Below the pieces are notes generated by a model. That model worked only from the letters and a program-made list of their open reading frames with translations. It had not been told where the DNA came from and searched no databases. A DNA stretch of 64,000 nt from NCBI GenBank assembly GCA_910588145.1, contig CAJUPO010000006.1, forward strand, positions 1 to 64,000, read 5' to 3'. Shown piece by piece: positions 47,621 to 56,563 of the stretch; position 1 is the first letter of the stretch; every line of letters begins with the position of its first letter. Made by a program: the position numbers and the translations under genes. This DNA comes from an uncultured Oscillospiraceae bacterium (GTDB taxonomy: Bacteria > Bacillota > Clostridia > Oscillospirales > Ruminococcaceae).

Positions 47621-49792
47621 ATGCCGGTAAATGTTGCATTAGTAGGAAACCCTAACTGCGGAAAAACAACTCTTTTCAATATACTTACCGGAAGCAGACA
47701 GCACGTCGGAAACTGGGCTGGAGTAACAGTGGACAAAAAAACAGGAAAAATAAAAAATTGCGGATATAATCTAATAGACCTGCCTGGAATATACTCTCTT
47801 GCTTCTTTCAGTACAGATGAAAAAATTACATATGATTTTCTTGTCAGTAATAAACCTGACGCAGTTATAAATGTTATAGACGGAACACATTTTGAAAGAA
47901 ATATGTTTCTTACTCTACAGCTTGCTGAACTTGAATTACCGGTTATTACAGTAGTAAACATGATGGACGAAGTAGAGAAATCCGGTATGGTCATAGATTT
48001 TGACTCATTATATAGCCTTACCGGAATACGCTTTATACCCATTTCAGCAAGAAACGGAGGTAATACAGAAAAAATTACAGAAGCATTGAAAAAGGTTATA
48101 AATCAAAAACCAAAGTACAAAATTCAATATCAAAATGAAGTCCAGAACGCTTTAAACAGTATCTACAATCTAATTTATGATAAAAATAAATATCGTCCCT
48201 ACACATACCTTGCTTCAAGAATACTTGAAGGCGATCAAGCAATTCTTGATAATCTTAAGCTAAACATTTCACAGAAAAACAGCATAAATGAAATAAAAAA
48301 TCGTTTTAAAGAAAAAAATACAAATGATAACTACAGTTTTTCAGTTACAGACGCAAGGTATGAATATATTGAAAATCTTTCAGCTAAAACAATTAAAAGA
48401 AAAAAATCCGATATAAAAAATACAATAACATATAAAATTGACCGCATTGTTACGAGTAAACTCTTTGCTTATCCTATTTTTTTAGGAATAATGCTATGCA
48501 TATTTATTACTACATTTGGTCCTTTAGGAACATTTCTAAGCGAACTTACAGAATCGCTTATAACAAATATAATTTCTCCAGCATTAATAAAAATAATGAA
48601 CTGCGCAAACGCTCCAATTTGGACAGTTAAGCTTGTTTCTGAAGGATTAATCGGAGGTGTAGGAAGCGTTCTTAAATTTCTTCCGCAGATTTCCATCTTC
48701 TTTCTGTTCTTATCCATCCTTGAAGACAGCGGTTATATGGCAAGAGCTGCATTTATTACTGATGGTTTTATGAAAAAAATAGGTTTATCCGGAAAGGCTT
48801 TTATTCCAATGCTAATGGGATTTGGCTGTACAACTACTGCTGTAATGACAGCCAGAACTCAGGAAAATCAAAGTGAGAGAAATATGACAGTACTGCTTAC
48901 GCCTTTTATGTCATGCGGGGCAAAGCTTCCTGTTTATGCCCTCTTTGCAGAGGTATTCTTTCCAGAATGCAAAGGATTAATCATTTTCGCAATGTATCTT
49001 ACTGGTTTTCTTGCTGCAATTCCAGCTGGACTTTTATTTAAAAAAACTATTTTTAAAAACAGTAACTCTGGATTTATAATGGAACTTCCACCCTATCGCC
49101 TGCCGCTTTTATCTTCCGTATTAAAAAATACATATGAAAAAGCAAAAGGTTTCTTTATAAAAGCAGGTACATTAATTTTTTCAATAAGCATGATAATATG
49201 GCTTTTACAAAATCTATCTCCTGATTTCACCATAGCTGAATCCGGTTCCGACAGTTTATTTGCATCAATAGGCAAAACTATATCTCCTATTTTTTCTCCT
49301 CTTGGCTTTGGAAATTGGCAGTCTGCCGTATCACTTCTTTCCGGAATTGCCGCCAAAGAAGCTATAATCTCTTCTATGGGAGTTCTGTATTCTTCCGAAT
49401 TTTCTCTTACGCTCACACAAGCCGTCTCACAAAGCTTTACTCCCCTGTCAGCCTTAACCTTTATGCTGTTTGTTCTCTTATATACACCATGCATCTCCGC
49501 TGTTTCAGCTATAAAACGTGAAACAGGCAGCTGGAAATATGCAATCGGCTCATCACTTTTTCAATTCATAACAGCCTACAGTATATCATTTATTGTTTAT
49601 CAAACTGGAAATTTCTTTATACAAGGAGTTGCTAATATGAGTATTGTTATCTCAATTATTTGCATTGCTTTAGTCGTTTCTGGAATTTATATCTTTATTA
49701 AAAATATTATGGGACAAATAAAAGGCTCAAAATGCGGTAAATGCAGCTGCTGTCAATTTAACTGTAAATCCAGAAATCTAAAATCAAAATAA
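47621..49792 (+). CDS. feoB: Ferrous iron transport protein FeoB with fused Cys-rich C-terminal segment
   Basis: The 723-residue protein has the N-terminal GTPase domain with G1 GNPNCGKTT (residues 9-17), G3 DLPGIYS, and G4 NMMD. Helical and gate regions follow with FGCTTTAVM, SCGAKLPVYAL and SISFIVYQTG near residue 660, the family's normal end. The frame then continues for about 55 residues: a hydrophobic helix and the tail KCGKCSCCQFNC, like the separate FeoB-associated Cys-rich membrane protein. GGAG lies nine bases before ATG 47621. FeoA is not adjacent. It imports Fe(II) under anaerobic conditions. Confidence 0.95.
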   Translation: MPVNVALVGNPNCGKTTLFNILTGSRQHVGNWAGVTVDKKTGKIKNCGYNLIDLPGIYSLASFSTDEKITYDFLVSNKPDAVINVIDGTHFERNMFLTLQLAELELPVITVVNMMDEVEKSGMVIDFDSLYSLTGIRFIPISARNGGNTEKITEALKKVINQKPKYKIQYQNEVQNALNSIYNLIYDKNKYRPYTYLASRILEGDQAILDNLKLNISQKNSINEIKNRFKEKNTNDNYSFSVTDARYEYIENLSAKTIKRKKSDIKNTITYKIDRIVTSKLFAYPIFLGIMLCIFITTFGPLGTFLSELTESLITNIISPALIKIMNCANAPIWTVKLVSEGLIGGVGSVLKFLPQISIFFLFLSILEDSGYMARAAFITDGFMKKIGLSGKAFIPMLMGFGCTTTAVMTARTQENQSERNMTVLLTPFMSCGAKLPVYALFAEVFFPECKGLIIFAMYLTGFLAAIPAGLLFKKTIFKNSNSGFIMELPPYRLPLLSSVLKNTYEKAKGFFIKAGTLIFSISMIIWLLQNLSPDFTIAESGSDSLFASIGKTISPIFSPLGFGNWQSAVSLLSGIAAKEAIISSMGVLYSSEFSLTLTQAVSQSFTPLSALTFMLFVLLYTPCISAVSAIKRETGSWKYAIGSSLFQFITAYSISFIVYQTGNFFIQGVANMSIVISIICIALVVSGIYIFIKNIMGQIKGSKCGKCSCCQFNCKSRNLKSK
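49637..49792 (+). CDS. Possible internal start: FeoB-associated Cys-rich membrane protein (51 residues)
   Basis: Within the feoB frame an ATG at 49637 is preceded by AAGGAG at 49623-49628, a good ribosome site eight bases away. The resulting 51-residue product would be MSIVISIICIALVV plus a Cys-rich tail (five Cys), the size and layout of small membrane partners usually encoded just after feoB. The frame is the same as feoB, so fusion and free forms are both possible. Confidence 0.55.
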   Translation: MSIVISIICIALVVSGIYIFIKNIMGQIKGSKCGKCSCCQFNCKSRNLKSK

Positions 49793-49809
49793 GTAATTAT
49801 ATAATTTTC

Positions 49810-49845
49810 GAAGCCTGCGGTATAAACTGCAGGCTTCATTTTTTA
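49810..49845 (+). terminator. Terminator after feoB
   Basis: GAAGCCTGC and GCAGGCTTC pair around an 10-nt interior and are followed by ATTTTTT. Confidence 0.9.
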
Positions 49846-49889
49846 TTTTTTTATATATTATATATAAAGTATAAGATGTAAAATTATAA

Positions 49890-49922
49890 AAAAAGAACCA
49901 ATACTTAAGTATTGGTTCTTTA
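49890..49922 (-). terminator. Terminator of the tRNA-Gly gene
   Basis: AAAGAACCAATACTT and AAGTATTGGTTCTTT form a perfect 15-bp palindromic stem with a T run on the minus strand. Confidence 0.85.
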
Positions 49923-49932
49923 ATAAATTATG

Positions 49933-50006
<74 letters not shown>

Positions 50007-50049
50007 ATATTTTATTTGTTGATTTCGTTTCCCTCACTCAACGATATTT

Positions 50050-50078
50050 ATTATATCATACATAGATTAATTTGTCAA
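50050..50078 (-). promoter_or_regulatory. Promoter of the tRNA-Gly gene
   Basis: A perfect TTGACA (50073-50078), 17 bp and perfect TATAAT (50050-50055) lie on the minus strand, about 44 bp before the tRNA. Confidence 0.9.
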
Positions 50079-50115
50079 TGCCTTTTTGGAATTATTTTTC
50101 TTTTTGTTATTTTGC

Positions 50116-50145
50116 ATAACCGCCCTGTTGATCCAGGGCGGTTAT
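50116..50145. repeat. GC-rich hairpin downstream of the DUF4015-like gene
   Basis: AACCGCCCTG (50118-50127) and CAGGGCGGTT (50134-50143) form a perfect 10-bp stem with a 6-nt loop. It lies just after the stop on the minus strand, but the T-richer flank is on the plus strand (ATTTGTTTCATTTT). It is probably a 3'-end hairpin of the minus-strand gene with a poor T-tract. Confidence 0.65.
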
Positions 50146-50150
50146 TTGTT

Positions 50151-51281
50151 TCATTTTACTATATATGACTTATAACCCATATTTTTAAGAGTTTCTTCAG
50201 CCGCTTTTTTTTGAGCCGCTGATAAATTTTTATCTGTTACTTCAGGAACAAATGAAGTTTTATATATATAAGTTTCAGTTATTTCGCATACCCTTCTAAT
50301 TTTTTCACTGACATTCATTTTTGAAAAATCAAATGTTTCCCCGCCAATATTAATTTTTGAGTTAAATTCAGATAAATCAATCTTTATTACAGTATTAGAG
50401 GTATTAAGAAGCATAGATTCATAAACTTCACAATTACCGGTCAAAAAATCATATGCAGAAATTTCTATCCACATTTCAGACTTCTTCCGCTCTGCCGTAT
50501 CAGCCATTGCATTTACAACATCAACGAGATCCAAATAACGATTTTCGTCCTTAACTTCGTCCCCTATTTCATCAAGAGCGTCCTGACTAAATTCAGGATA
50601 TACAGCATCTGTTCCGATTATGTATTTAAATCCTGCCTGGGATAGTTCTCCAATTATAGAGGAGTTATACTCCTTAGCCGCTGATGAAGCAGGATTAAGC
50701 CAAGGCTTTCCTCCTTTTTTCTCGTTTGCATCAAGCCAAAGCTTATGTGTTTTTTGTGAAGTAAATCCTGCCTGATTATTAATTTTAGGATAAAGATTAT
50801 CCTCCATTACATTAACAGCAGCAGCCGGTATAAGGTTTTTGGATTCTATAGAGCTAAGAATATCGCTTAAAGATATATCAGAAACTGCCTCTGCCATTTC
50901 TGCATCTTCATTAACAGACGAAAAGTTTAGCTTTCCCCCCTTAAGCTTCATAGGAACAACTACTGTATTATACCCTTGCGGAACAGATTCTATTTCATTT
51001 TCAAGCTCTTCTAAATCCTTGTACTCCTTTTCATCTATCCAATAAGCATTAATTGCCGTACTTTTATTAACTTCAAGCGGTTCAACGGAATCCTTTAGAG
51101 TCACATAAGAGCTTTCGTCTGTAATCGTTACTTCTCCTATCAAGGCGAACGGTCTTGCTACACTGTATCCAAGAAAACAAAAAAATGAAGCAAGTACCAG
51201 TGTAAACAATATTGAACCTATATTATTAAATATAGCACGAAAATGTATTTTCCGTTTATAAACATTCTTTTTATTTCTCAT
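50151..51281 (-). CDS. Putative glycoside-hydrolase-like protein (DUF4015-like)
   Basis: The 376-residue protein has one membrane helix near residues 20-42 and then a predicted extracytoplasmic domain. Text such as KLWLDANEKKGGKPWLNP and EYNSSIIGELSQAGFKYIIG resembles the TIM-barrel-type DUF4015 family of putative glycosidases. The usual FDYVRFP motif is replaced by IIGTDAVYP, so catalysis is doubtful. GGAG precedes ATG 51281 by six bases. It stands alone. Confidence 0.6.
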   Translation of the reverse strand: MRNKKNVYKRKIHFRAIFNNIGSILFTLVLASFFCFLGYSVARPFALIGEVTITDESSYVTLKDSVEPLEVNKSTAINAYWIDEKEYKDLEELENEIESVPQGYNTVVVPMKLKGGKLNFSSVNEDAEMAEAVSDISLSDILSSIESKNLIPAAAVNVMEDNLYPKINNQAGFTSQKTHKLWLDANEKKGGKPWLNPASSAAKEYNSSIIGELSQAGFKYIIGTDAVYPEFSQDALDEIGDEVKDENRYLDLVDVVNAMADTAERKKSEMWIEISAYDFLTGNCEVYESMLLNTSNTVIKIDLSEFNSKINIGGETFDFSKMNVSEKIRRVCEITETYIYKTSFVPEVTDKNLSAAQKKAAEETLKNMGYKSYIVK

Positions 51282-51418
51282 TTTATTCTCCAAAGTTCTG
51301 CACAATTATATTTTAACAACATACACCTATTTAATCTAACAGGTATATAATATTTGTATAGTAACAAAAAGGATTTTTTTATATTATCGGGAAAACATAT
51401 TACTGAAAGGAGAATCCG

Positions 51419-51964
51419 ATGAATATAGAAAAACTTAATGAATACGCTGTAAAGATTTTTCTTTCAGATAATGATCTTAACAGATACGATATATGTTTTC
51501 AGGAAATGAACAACAAAAATACCGCCGCACTGATTCTATCTCTTGCCGATGAAATAACCGACAGCTGCGGAATTGACATTTCCGACAAAAAGCTAATTGT
51601 TGAAGTATTCTCGCAAAAAAACGGATGCACCATTTTTTTATCCTTTAATCCTTCACAAAAGAAAGCTTCGCAGAAAAAAATTCCTGTAATGATACAGTTC
51701 AAGGATTATGAAAGCTTAAAGGATTTCTGCATATTTCTCCAGAAAAATCCGGAATATCATATAAGATCAAGCAGTCTTTATTTCAATAAAATCTTTTTTT
51801 ATCTGATATTATTATGCGATAAAAATTCAGCTGACTCAGTATACAAAGCGGCTGAATCCTACGGCTTTCCGGAATACTGTACTGAGGTCGGCGAGGCAGC
51901 AGTAAAAGAGTATTTTATCTGCATAGAAAACGGCAATGCCGTACGCAAAGTTGCGTCTATCTAA
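51419..51964 (+). CDS. MecA-like adaptor protein
   Basis: The 181-residue protein fits the MecA/NegA adaptor pattern: an N-terminal domain MNIEKLNEYAVKIFLSDNDL, a charged linker with repeated SQKKASQKK near residue 80, and a C-terminal domain (about 95-175). MecA-type proteins deliver substrates to ClpC-family ATPases. The C-terminus is shorter and divergent from the Bacillus one, so the Clp partner is inferred; the clpE gene at 29 kb is one candidate. AAAGGAG stands before the ATG. Its stop overlaps the convergent rpe gene by eight bases. Confidence 0.7.
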   Translation: MNIEKLNEYAVKIFLSDNDLNRYDICFQEMNNKNTAALILSLADEITDSCGIDISDKKLIVEVFSQKNGCTIFLSFNPSQKKASQKKIPVMIQFKDYESLKDFCIFLQKNPEYHIRSSSLYFNKIFFYLILLCDKNSADSVYKAAESYGFPEYCTEVGEAAVKEYFICIENGNAVRKVASI

Positions 51965-52601
51965 GCGATTCCACTGCACTTTTCATATTTTCAGCTTTAA
52001 ACAGATAATTACCGGCAACGAAAATTTCTGCGCCGGCTTCTGACGCCAAAGCAGATGTTTCAGAATTTATCCCACCGTCTACCTGAATTGAAATATCGAG
52101 CTTGTTTTCTTCAATATAACTCTTTGCACACCTTATTTTTTCAAGCATTTCAACCATAAATTTCTGACCGCCGAAGCCTGGTTCAACTGTCATAATCAGG
52201 AGCATATCCGTATATTTAAGATATTTTTTTACCTCCTCAAAGGATGTGCCGGGTTTAACGGAAAGTCCGGACTTTATTCCGGCGCTTTTTATTTTTTTTA
52301 GGATTTCCAAAGTATCGCCGTCACTTTCATAATGAATAGTGATAATATCAGCGCCTGCTGCCGCAAAACGCTCTATGTACCTATCAGGCTGCTGTATCAT
52401 AAGATGAACGTCAAGCATCATATCTGAATTTTTTTCAACCGCCTCAAGAACAGGAAATCCAAACGAGATATTATTTACAAAAATACCGTCCATAACATCA
52501 AAGTGAATCATATCTGCCCCGCTGTCGTTAACTCTCTTAAGTTCCTCTCCAAGGTTAAGCATATCAGCGCTTAAAATAGAAGCCGAAATAATTTTTTTCA
52601 A
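51957..52601 (-). CDS. rpe: Ribulose-phosphate 3-epimerase
   Basis: The 214-residue TIM barrel interconverts ribulose-5-phosphate and xylulose-5-phosphate in the pentose phosphate pathway. The ISASILSADM start, metal-ligand HFDVMDGIFVNN near residue 35, DVHLMIQQP and the phosphate loop VDGGINSETS are present. Its 3' end overlaps the MecA-like gene. The genes that often neighbour it, rsgA and prkC, are not visible. Confidence 0.96.
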   Translation of the reverse strand: MKKIISASILSADMLNLGEELKRVNDSGADMIHFDVMDGIFVNNISFGFPVLEAVEKNSDMMLDVHLMIQQPDRYIERFAAAGADIITIHYESDGDTLEILKKIKSAGIKSGLSVKPGTSFEEVKKYLKYTDMLLIMTVEPGFGGQKFMVEMLEKIRCAKSYIEENKLDISIQVDGGINSETSALASEAGAEIFVAGNYLFKAENMKSAVESLR

Positions 52602-52634
52602 AACATATCCCCCACAAAATTTACTTTTATATTA

Positions 52635-52663
52635 ATTATATATTATTATCTTTATATCGTCAA
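52635..52663 (-). promoter_or_regulatory. Promoter of rpe
   Basis: On the minus strand TTGACG (52658-52663) and TATAAT (52635-52640) lie 17 bp apart, about 35 bp before the start. Confidence 0.75.
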
Positions 52664-52792
52664 CATAAAATAACAAATTTCATAATTTTATTTATCATGT
52701 CCAGAAAAAGTCATCAAAATCAAAAAACCTGTGAATTATATCAGATTATTTTTAATAAAATTTAAAGAATAGTCTTCACAGGAGGAACAGGC

Positions 52793-54307
52793 ATGAATAA
52801 AAATAAAATCGTAAAGGATACCGTTTTTCTTACGGCAATTGACCTTGCTCTGCAAGGATTATCACTGATTCTCAATGTATTCATAACAAGACGGCTGGGC
52901 GCTGCTGCAACAGGTACTATATCTCTTATAAACACGTTTTTCTGTTTTACGGCGATAATATCAAGCGCAAATATTTTTCTTTGCTCCAGCCGTCTTATTT
53001 CTGAAGAAATTGGAAAAGAATGCGGAAATCCGAATAAAATTTTCAGATTCGGCATACTTTTCTCACTGCCAATAAGCATAATTACAGCTATTACAATCTT
53101 TATCTTTGCTGACCTGCTTGGAAACAGTATTCTTCATAGCAAAGAAATGGTTATGGCTATCCGTATCCTTGCGTTCACTCTTCCAATTAATGCAGCCGGT
53201 TCCTGCATAAGAGGATATTTTAACGCTTACAGAAAAGTAGCAGTTTCTGCTGCCAGCGGAACATTTGAATTTCTTGTAAAATCAGGTCTTTTTGCCCTGT
53301 TTGCGGCTTTTGCCGTTTCCAACGGAAAAATGGACGTCTTTACAGCATTTTCCATCAGCATAGGCGCAGGACAGCTTGCCGGATTTCTTTTTCTTGCGGC
53401 TGCATACATACATTTCAGAAAAACCGAACAATGTCCCGCTTCAATAAGCTTTAAATGCTTCGTATTCTGCTCTATACCCATAATACTCAATAGTATAGTA
53501 ACATCTGTCCTGAGCAGCGCCAACGACGCTCTCGTCCCTCTCACACTAAAGCAGTACGGTAATTCTACTCAGGAAGCTCTAAGTCAGTTCGGAATCTTTG
53601 AAGCTATTATAATACCAGCTCTATTTTTTCCATCTGGAATCCTTTGCAGCCTTTCAAGTATTCTTATTCCGGAATTTTCAAGAGAAAAAGGTGCAGGTGA
53701 TATGAAAAGAACTGCCCGTATAACCAACAAGGTTCTCCGGCAGACATTTAGCTTTTCTATTTTTGTAGCGGCTGTTTTCCTATGCTTTGGAGAAGAGATA
53801 GGCTTTCTTATGAGCGGAGAAAATTTTGCAGGAAAAATTTTAAAGATACTCTCTCCTGCAATACCGTTTATTTATCTTGAAATTATTCTTGAGGCAATTT
53901 TAAAAGGAATGGGAAAGCATAGCTTTTCATCTTTAAATTATCTGGTAGAATATACAATAAGAATTTCAGTTTTACTAATTTGTGTTCCATTATTTGGATT
54001 CTACGGAATAGTAGCTTCCTACCTTGCGAGCAATATCATCTGCAATACCACAAGAATTATAATGATAATTAAAATAACGCACATAAAGTTCAATATAGCT
54101 GATAACCTTATAATACCAATAATTTCAGCCGTTTTCTCAATGCAGATAGTAACGATTATCGATCACATGATACATCTTAATTTCCTTAATATTATAGCGG
54201 AAACAGCAATATTCACCGCCATTTCCGCTATACTTTACCTATTTATACAAAAAGTCATTTACCGAATTTCAGATGACAAAACTGAAATAAATTACAACAG
54301 TATATAA
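52793..54307 (+). CDS. SpoVB/MurJ-like oligosaccharide flippase (MOP superfamily)
   Basis: The 504-residue protein has 12-14 membrane helices and starts KDTVFLTAIDLALQGLSLILN, the pattern of SpoVB and other polysaccharide biosynthesis flippases. SpoVB is needed for spore cortex synthesis in Bacillus. Positives such as RRLGAAATGTISL and RGYFNAYRK are typical of the group. AGGAGG lies upstream of the ATG. Assignment to SpoVB rather than a general flippase is inferred. It ends three bases from the convergent dacF-like gene. Confidence 0.8.
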   Translation: MNKNKIVKDTVFLTAIDLALQGLSLILNVFITRRLGAAATGTISLINTFFCFTAIISSANIFLCSSRLISEEIGKECGNPNKIFRFGILFSLPISIITAITIFIFADLLGNSILHSKEMVMAIRILAFTLPINAAGSCIRGYFNAYRKVAVSAASGTFEFLVKSGLFALFAAFAVSNGKMDVFTAFSISIGAGQLAGFLFLAAAYIHFRKTEQCPASISFKCFVFCSIPIILNSIVTSVLSSANDALVPLTLKQYGNSTQEALSQFGIFEAIIIPALFFPSGILCSLSSILIPEFSREKGAGDMKRTARITNKVLRQTFSFSIFVAAVFLCFGEEIGFLMSGENFAGKILKILSPAIPFIYLEIILEAILKGMGKHSFSSLNYLVEYTIRISVLLICVPLFGFYGIVASYLASNIICNTTRIIMIIKITHIKFNIADNLIIPIISAVFSMQIVTIIDHMIHLNFLNIIAETAIFTAISAILYLFIQKVIYRISDDKTEINYNSI

Positions 54308-54310
54308 AAC

Positions 54311-55693
54311 CTATCTTCTTTTATTCTGATAAAGCTTTTTAACGATTTTTTTATTAGAAAATCCGCCTTTAGGATTTTTCTTTGCATAAACATAAAACCA
54401 TATACAAATTCCTAAATACATTAAGCTGAGGATAAGTGAAATAATAAAAGCTCTTGTTATCCATTTAGACTTAAAAAAGTTTTTTGCAGCTGACATATTG
54501 AACTTGACAAATGAACGCTCAACATCGGAAGCTGCTACTAAATCAACTGTAGCAATAACTTCATCAGAGAGCTTCATTTCTATTGAACCAAGCTTCTGTC
54601 CTTTTTTGACAGGAGCTTGTATTGTTTTCTCTACATTTATATTTTTCTGAATAGATGTAACGTCGATCTCGTTAAACCACAATGTCTTGTATTCCTTTGC
54701 CGGCTTAACCAGAACATATCCGTTGCCGTCTGAATTTTCAACCTTAACTTCTGCGATTTCCTCTTTCTCGCTTAGTATGTCTTTAAATTCAAAATTATCA
54801 AATGCCCAGTCCATTAAATTATAGGCGTCTATTATATGGTAATACTTAGAATCGCCATCTTTGTCATAGAATGGTGCATTTAAATCCACAAGCATATAAC
54901 TGATTCCATTGGCGGTTCCCATCGTTATAATATTTCTGCCGCTTAAAACAAGGTTTCCCGTCTTAATACCCTTTACTCCATACAGATAAAAATCACTCGC
55001 AGCGCTCATTATAATATTAGAATGAGACCATGTCCAGGTTCCTTCGTGAGGAGTAATATAACTCTGAGGATTGACTTCATACTCTTCGGTAGTTGCTATT
55101 TCTTCAAATCCTGGTACTGATAAAGCATAAAGAGTAATTTTCATCATATCCCTTGCAGTTGTCACCTGCTTTGAATCATAAAGACCATGGGGATTAGCAA
55201 AATTAGTATTTTCAGCGCCTATTTCTTTAGCCTTCGCATTCATTTTATCTACAAAAGCAGAGATATTTCCTTTACCGATATAATTTGCTAAAATTTTAGA
55301 CGCCTCGCATGATGATGTCAGCATCATAGCATAAAGATAATCCTTAACAGTAAGGGTATCACCATCCCAGATTTCACCGTAGCGAAGATCATCCTGATAT
55401 TCATAATCTTCAAACTCCTGATATAAAGACTTATCCGCCCTTATAGTTTCACTTTCAATATCCTGACAGTTTTCCAGCACGATAACCGCAGTCATTATAT
55501 TAACAAGTGACGCCGGCATCTGCTCCATATCCGGATTTTTTTCATATATAATTGACTCTGTATCAAGATTCATAAGTATAACAGATTGTCCGTAAACCTC
55601 AAAAGACGGTTTAAAGGTTACGGCATTTACATTTAAGCTCAAAAAGCATATACAAGTTATTACTGATAATAGCACGGAAATGATTTTTTTCAA
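54311..55693 (-). CDS. DacF-like D-alanyl-D-alanine carboxypeptidase family protein lacking catalytic motifs
   Basis: The 460-residue protein has a signal peptide (residues 1-24), the penicillin-binding S11 peptidase domain (about 30-270), a C-terminal beta domain, and one terminal membrane helix near residue 425. Low-molecular-weight PBPs trim D-alanine from peptidoglycan. Their three motifs are SxxK, SxN and KTG. Here they read S62-L-V-N65 (lysine replaced by asparagine), SSC in MMLTSSCEAS, and KTG in GIKTGNLV. Thus the general base and SxN asparagine are missing. A TTG start at 55693 has GGGAG upstream. Probably a pseudoenzyme; sequencing error cannot be excluded from one read. Confidence 0.88.
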   Translation of the reverse strand: MKKIISVLLSVITCICFLSLNVNAVTFKPSFEVYGQSVILMNLDTESIIYEKNPDMEQMPASLVNIMTAVIVLENCQDIESETIRADKSLYQEFEDYEYQDDLRYGEIWDGDTLTVKDYLYAMMLTSSCEASKILANYIGKGNISAFVDKMNAKAKEIGAENTNFANPHGLYDSKQVTTARDMMKITLYALSVPGFEEIATTEEYEVNPQSYITPHEGTWTWSHSNIIMSAASDFYLYGVKGIKTGNLVLSGRNIITMGTANGISYMLVDLNAPFYDKDGDSKYYHIIDAYNLMDWAFDNFEFKDILSEKEEIAEVKVENSDGNGYVLVKPAKEYKTLWFNEIDVTSIQKNINVEKTIQAPVKKGQKLGSIEMKLSDEVIATVDLVAASDVERSFVKFNMSAAKNFFKSKWITRAFIISLILSLMYLGICIWFYVYAKKNPKGGFSNKKIVKKLYQNKRR

Positions 55694-55843
55694 AACAAAC
55701 AGCTCCCAAAACAATAATATTACTTTTATTATAGCAAATTTTTCATTAGAATAAAATAGTTTTTAAAAAAAAATAAAAATATATTTACGAATCAGAGTTT
55801 TTATGTTAAAATTATAAGGTATCCACAAAAAGGAGGAATCACA

Positions 55844-56521
55844 TTGATATATATAACAGGAGATATGCACGGTGAGTTTTCCCGCTTTAAATCAAAGGAA
55901 ATGAAAAAGCTTAAAGAGGGCGACACACTTATTATATGCGGAGATTTCGGATTTATATGGAATAATTCAAGGCATGAACGTTCTGTTCTAAATAAAATAG
56001 GTAATCTTAAATTCAATGTTGCTTTTGTTGACGGCTGTCACGAAAATTTCGATATGCTCGATAAGTATGAACAGATCGAATGGAACGGCGGAAAAGCGCA
56101 TCATATAACCGGAAATCTTGTTCATCTTATGCGCGGTCAGATTTATACAATTGAAGGCAAAAAAATATTTGCGTTCGGCGGAGGCCATAGCCAAGATTAT
56201 GATCTCAGACGCAATGAAAACTGGTGGACTCAGGAGCAGCCTACCCATGATGAGATTATCGAGTCTATCAATAATCTTGCCGTAGTTGATAATGAAGTAG
56301 ACTTTATCATTACTCACGAACCGCCTGCTTCCCTAAAGGACTGCCTCGGTGTTGATGTATTCCAAAGATTAGAAATACATGCTTTTTTCGAGGATATTAT
56401 CAAGGCTTGTCATTTTGAGAAGTGGTTTTTTGGAAAATGCCATATAAATAAGTATATACCAATGAAATTTTATGCAGTTTTTGATGATGTTGTTGAACTT
56501 TATCATATTGATAGTATTTAA
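55844..56521 (+). CDS. Calcineurin-like metallophosphoesterase
   Basis: The 225-residue protein has the metal motifs in order: GDMHG at residue 6, GDFGFIW near 35, GCHEN near 68, and THEPP near 158. Enzymes of this family hydrolyse phosphomonoesters or diesters and depend on two metal ions. The substrate is unknown. AAGGAGG lies before a start that reads TTG or ATA; a possible promoter TTTACG-17-TAAAAT lies near 55788-55816. It shares a bidirectional terminator with pnp. Confidence 0.85.
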   Translation: MIYITGDMHGEFSRFKSKEMKKLKEGDTLIICGDFGFIWNNSRHERSVLNKIGNLKFNVAFVDGCHENFDMLDKYEQIEWNGGKAHHITGNLVHLMRGQIYTIEGKKIFAFGGGHSQDYDLRRNENWWTQEQPTHDEIIESINNLAVVDNEVDFIITHEPPASLKDCLGVDVFQRLEIHAFFEDIIKACHFEKWFFGKCHINKYIPMKFYAVFDDVVELYHIDSI

Positions 56522-56563
56522 AAAAGCCATGGAAAGATCCATTCTTTCCATGGCTTTTTTTTA
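56519..56563. terminator. Bidirectional terminator between the phosphoesterase and pnp genes
   Basis: AAAGCCATGGAAAGA pairs with TCTTTCCATGGCTTT around five bases and is flanked by A and T runs. Confidence 0.95.

Noticed and set aside
50116..50145. Terminator on the plus strand downstream of feoB
   Set aside because: The feoB terminator is at 49810-49845, and a tRNA gene on the opposite strand lies between; the hairpin more likely marks the end of the DUF4015-like gene.
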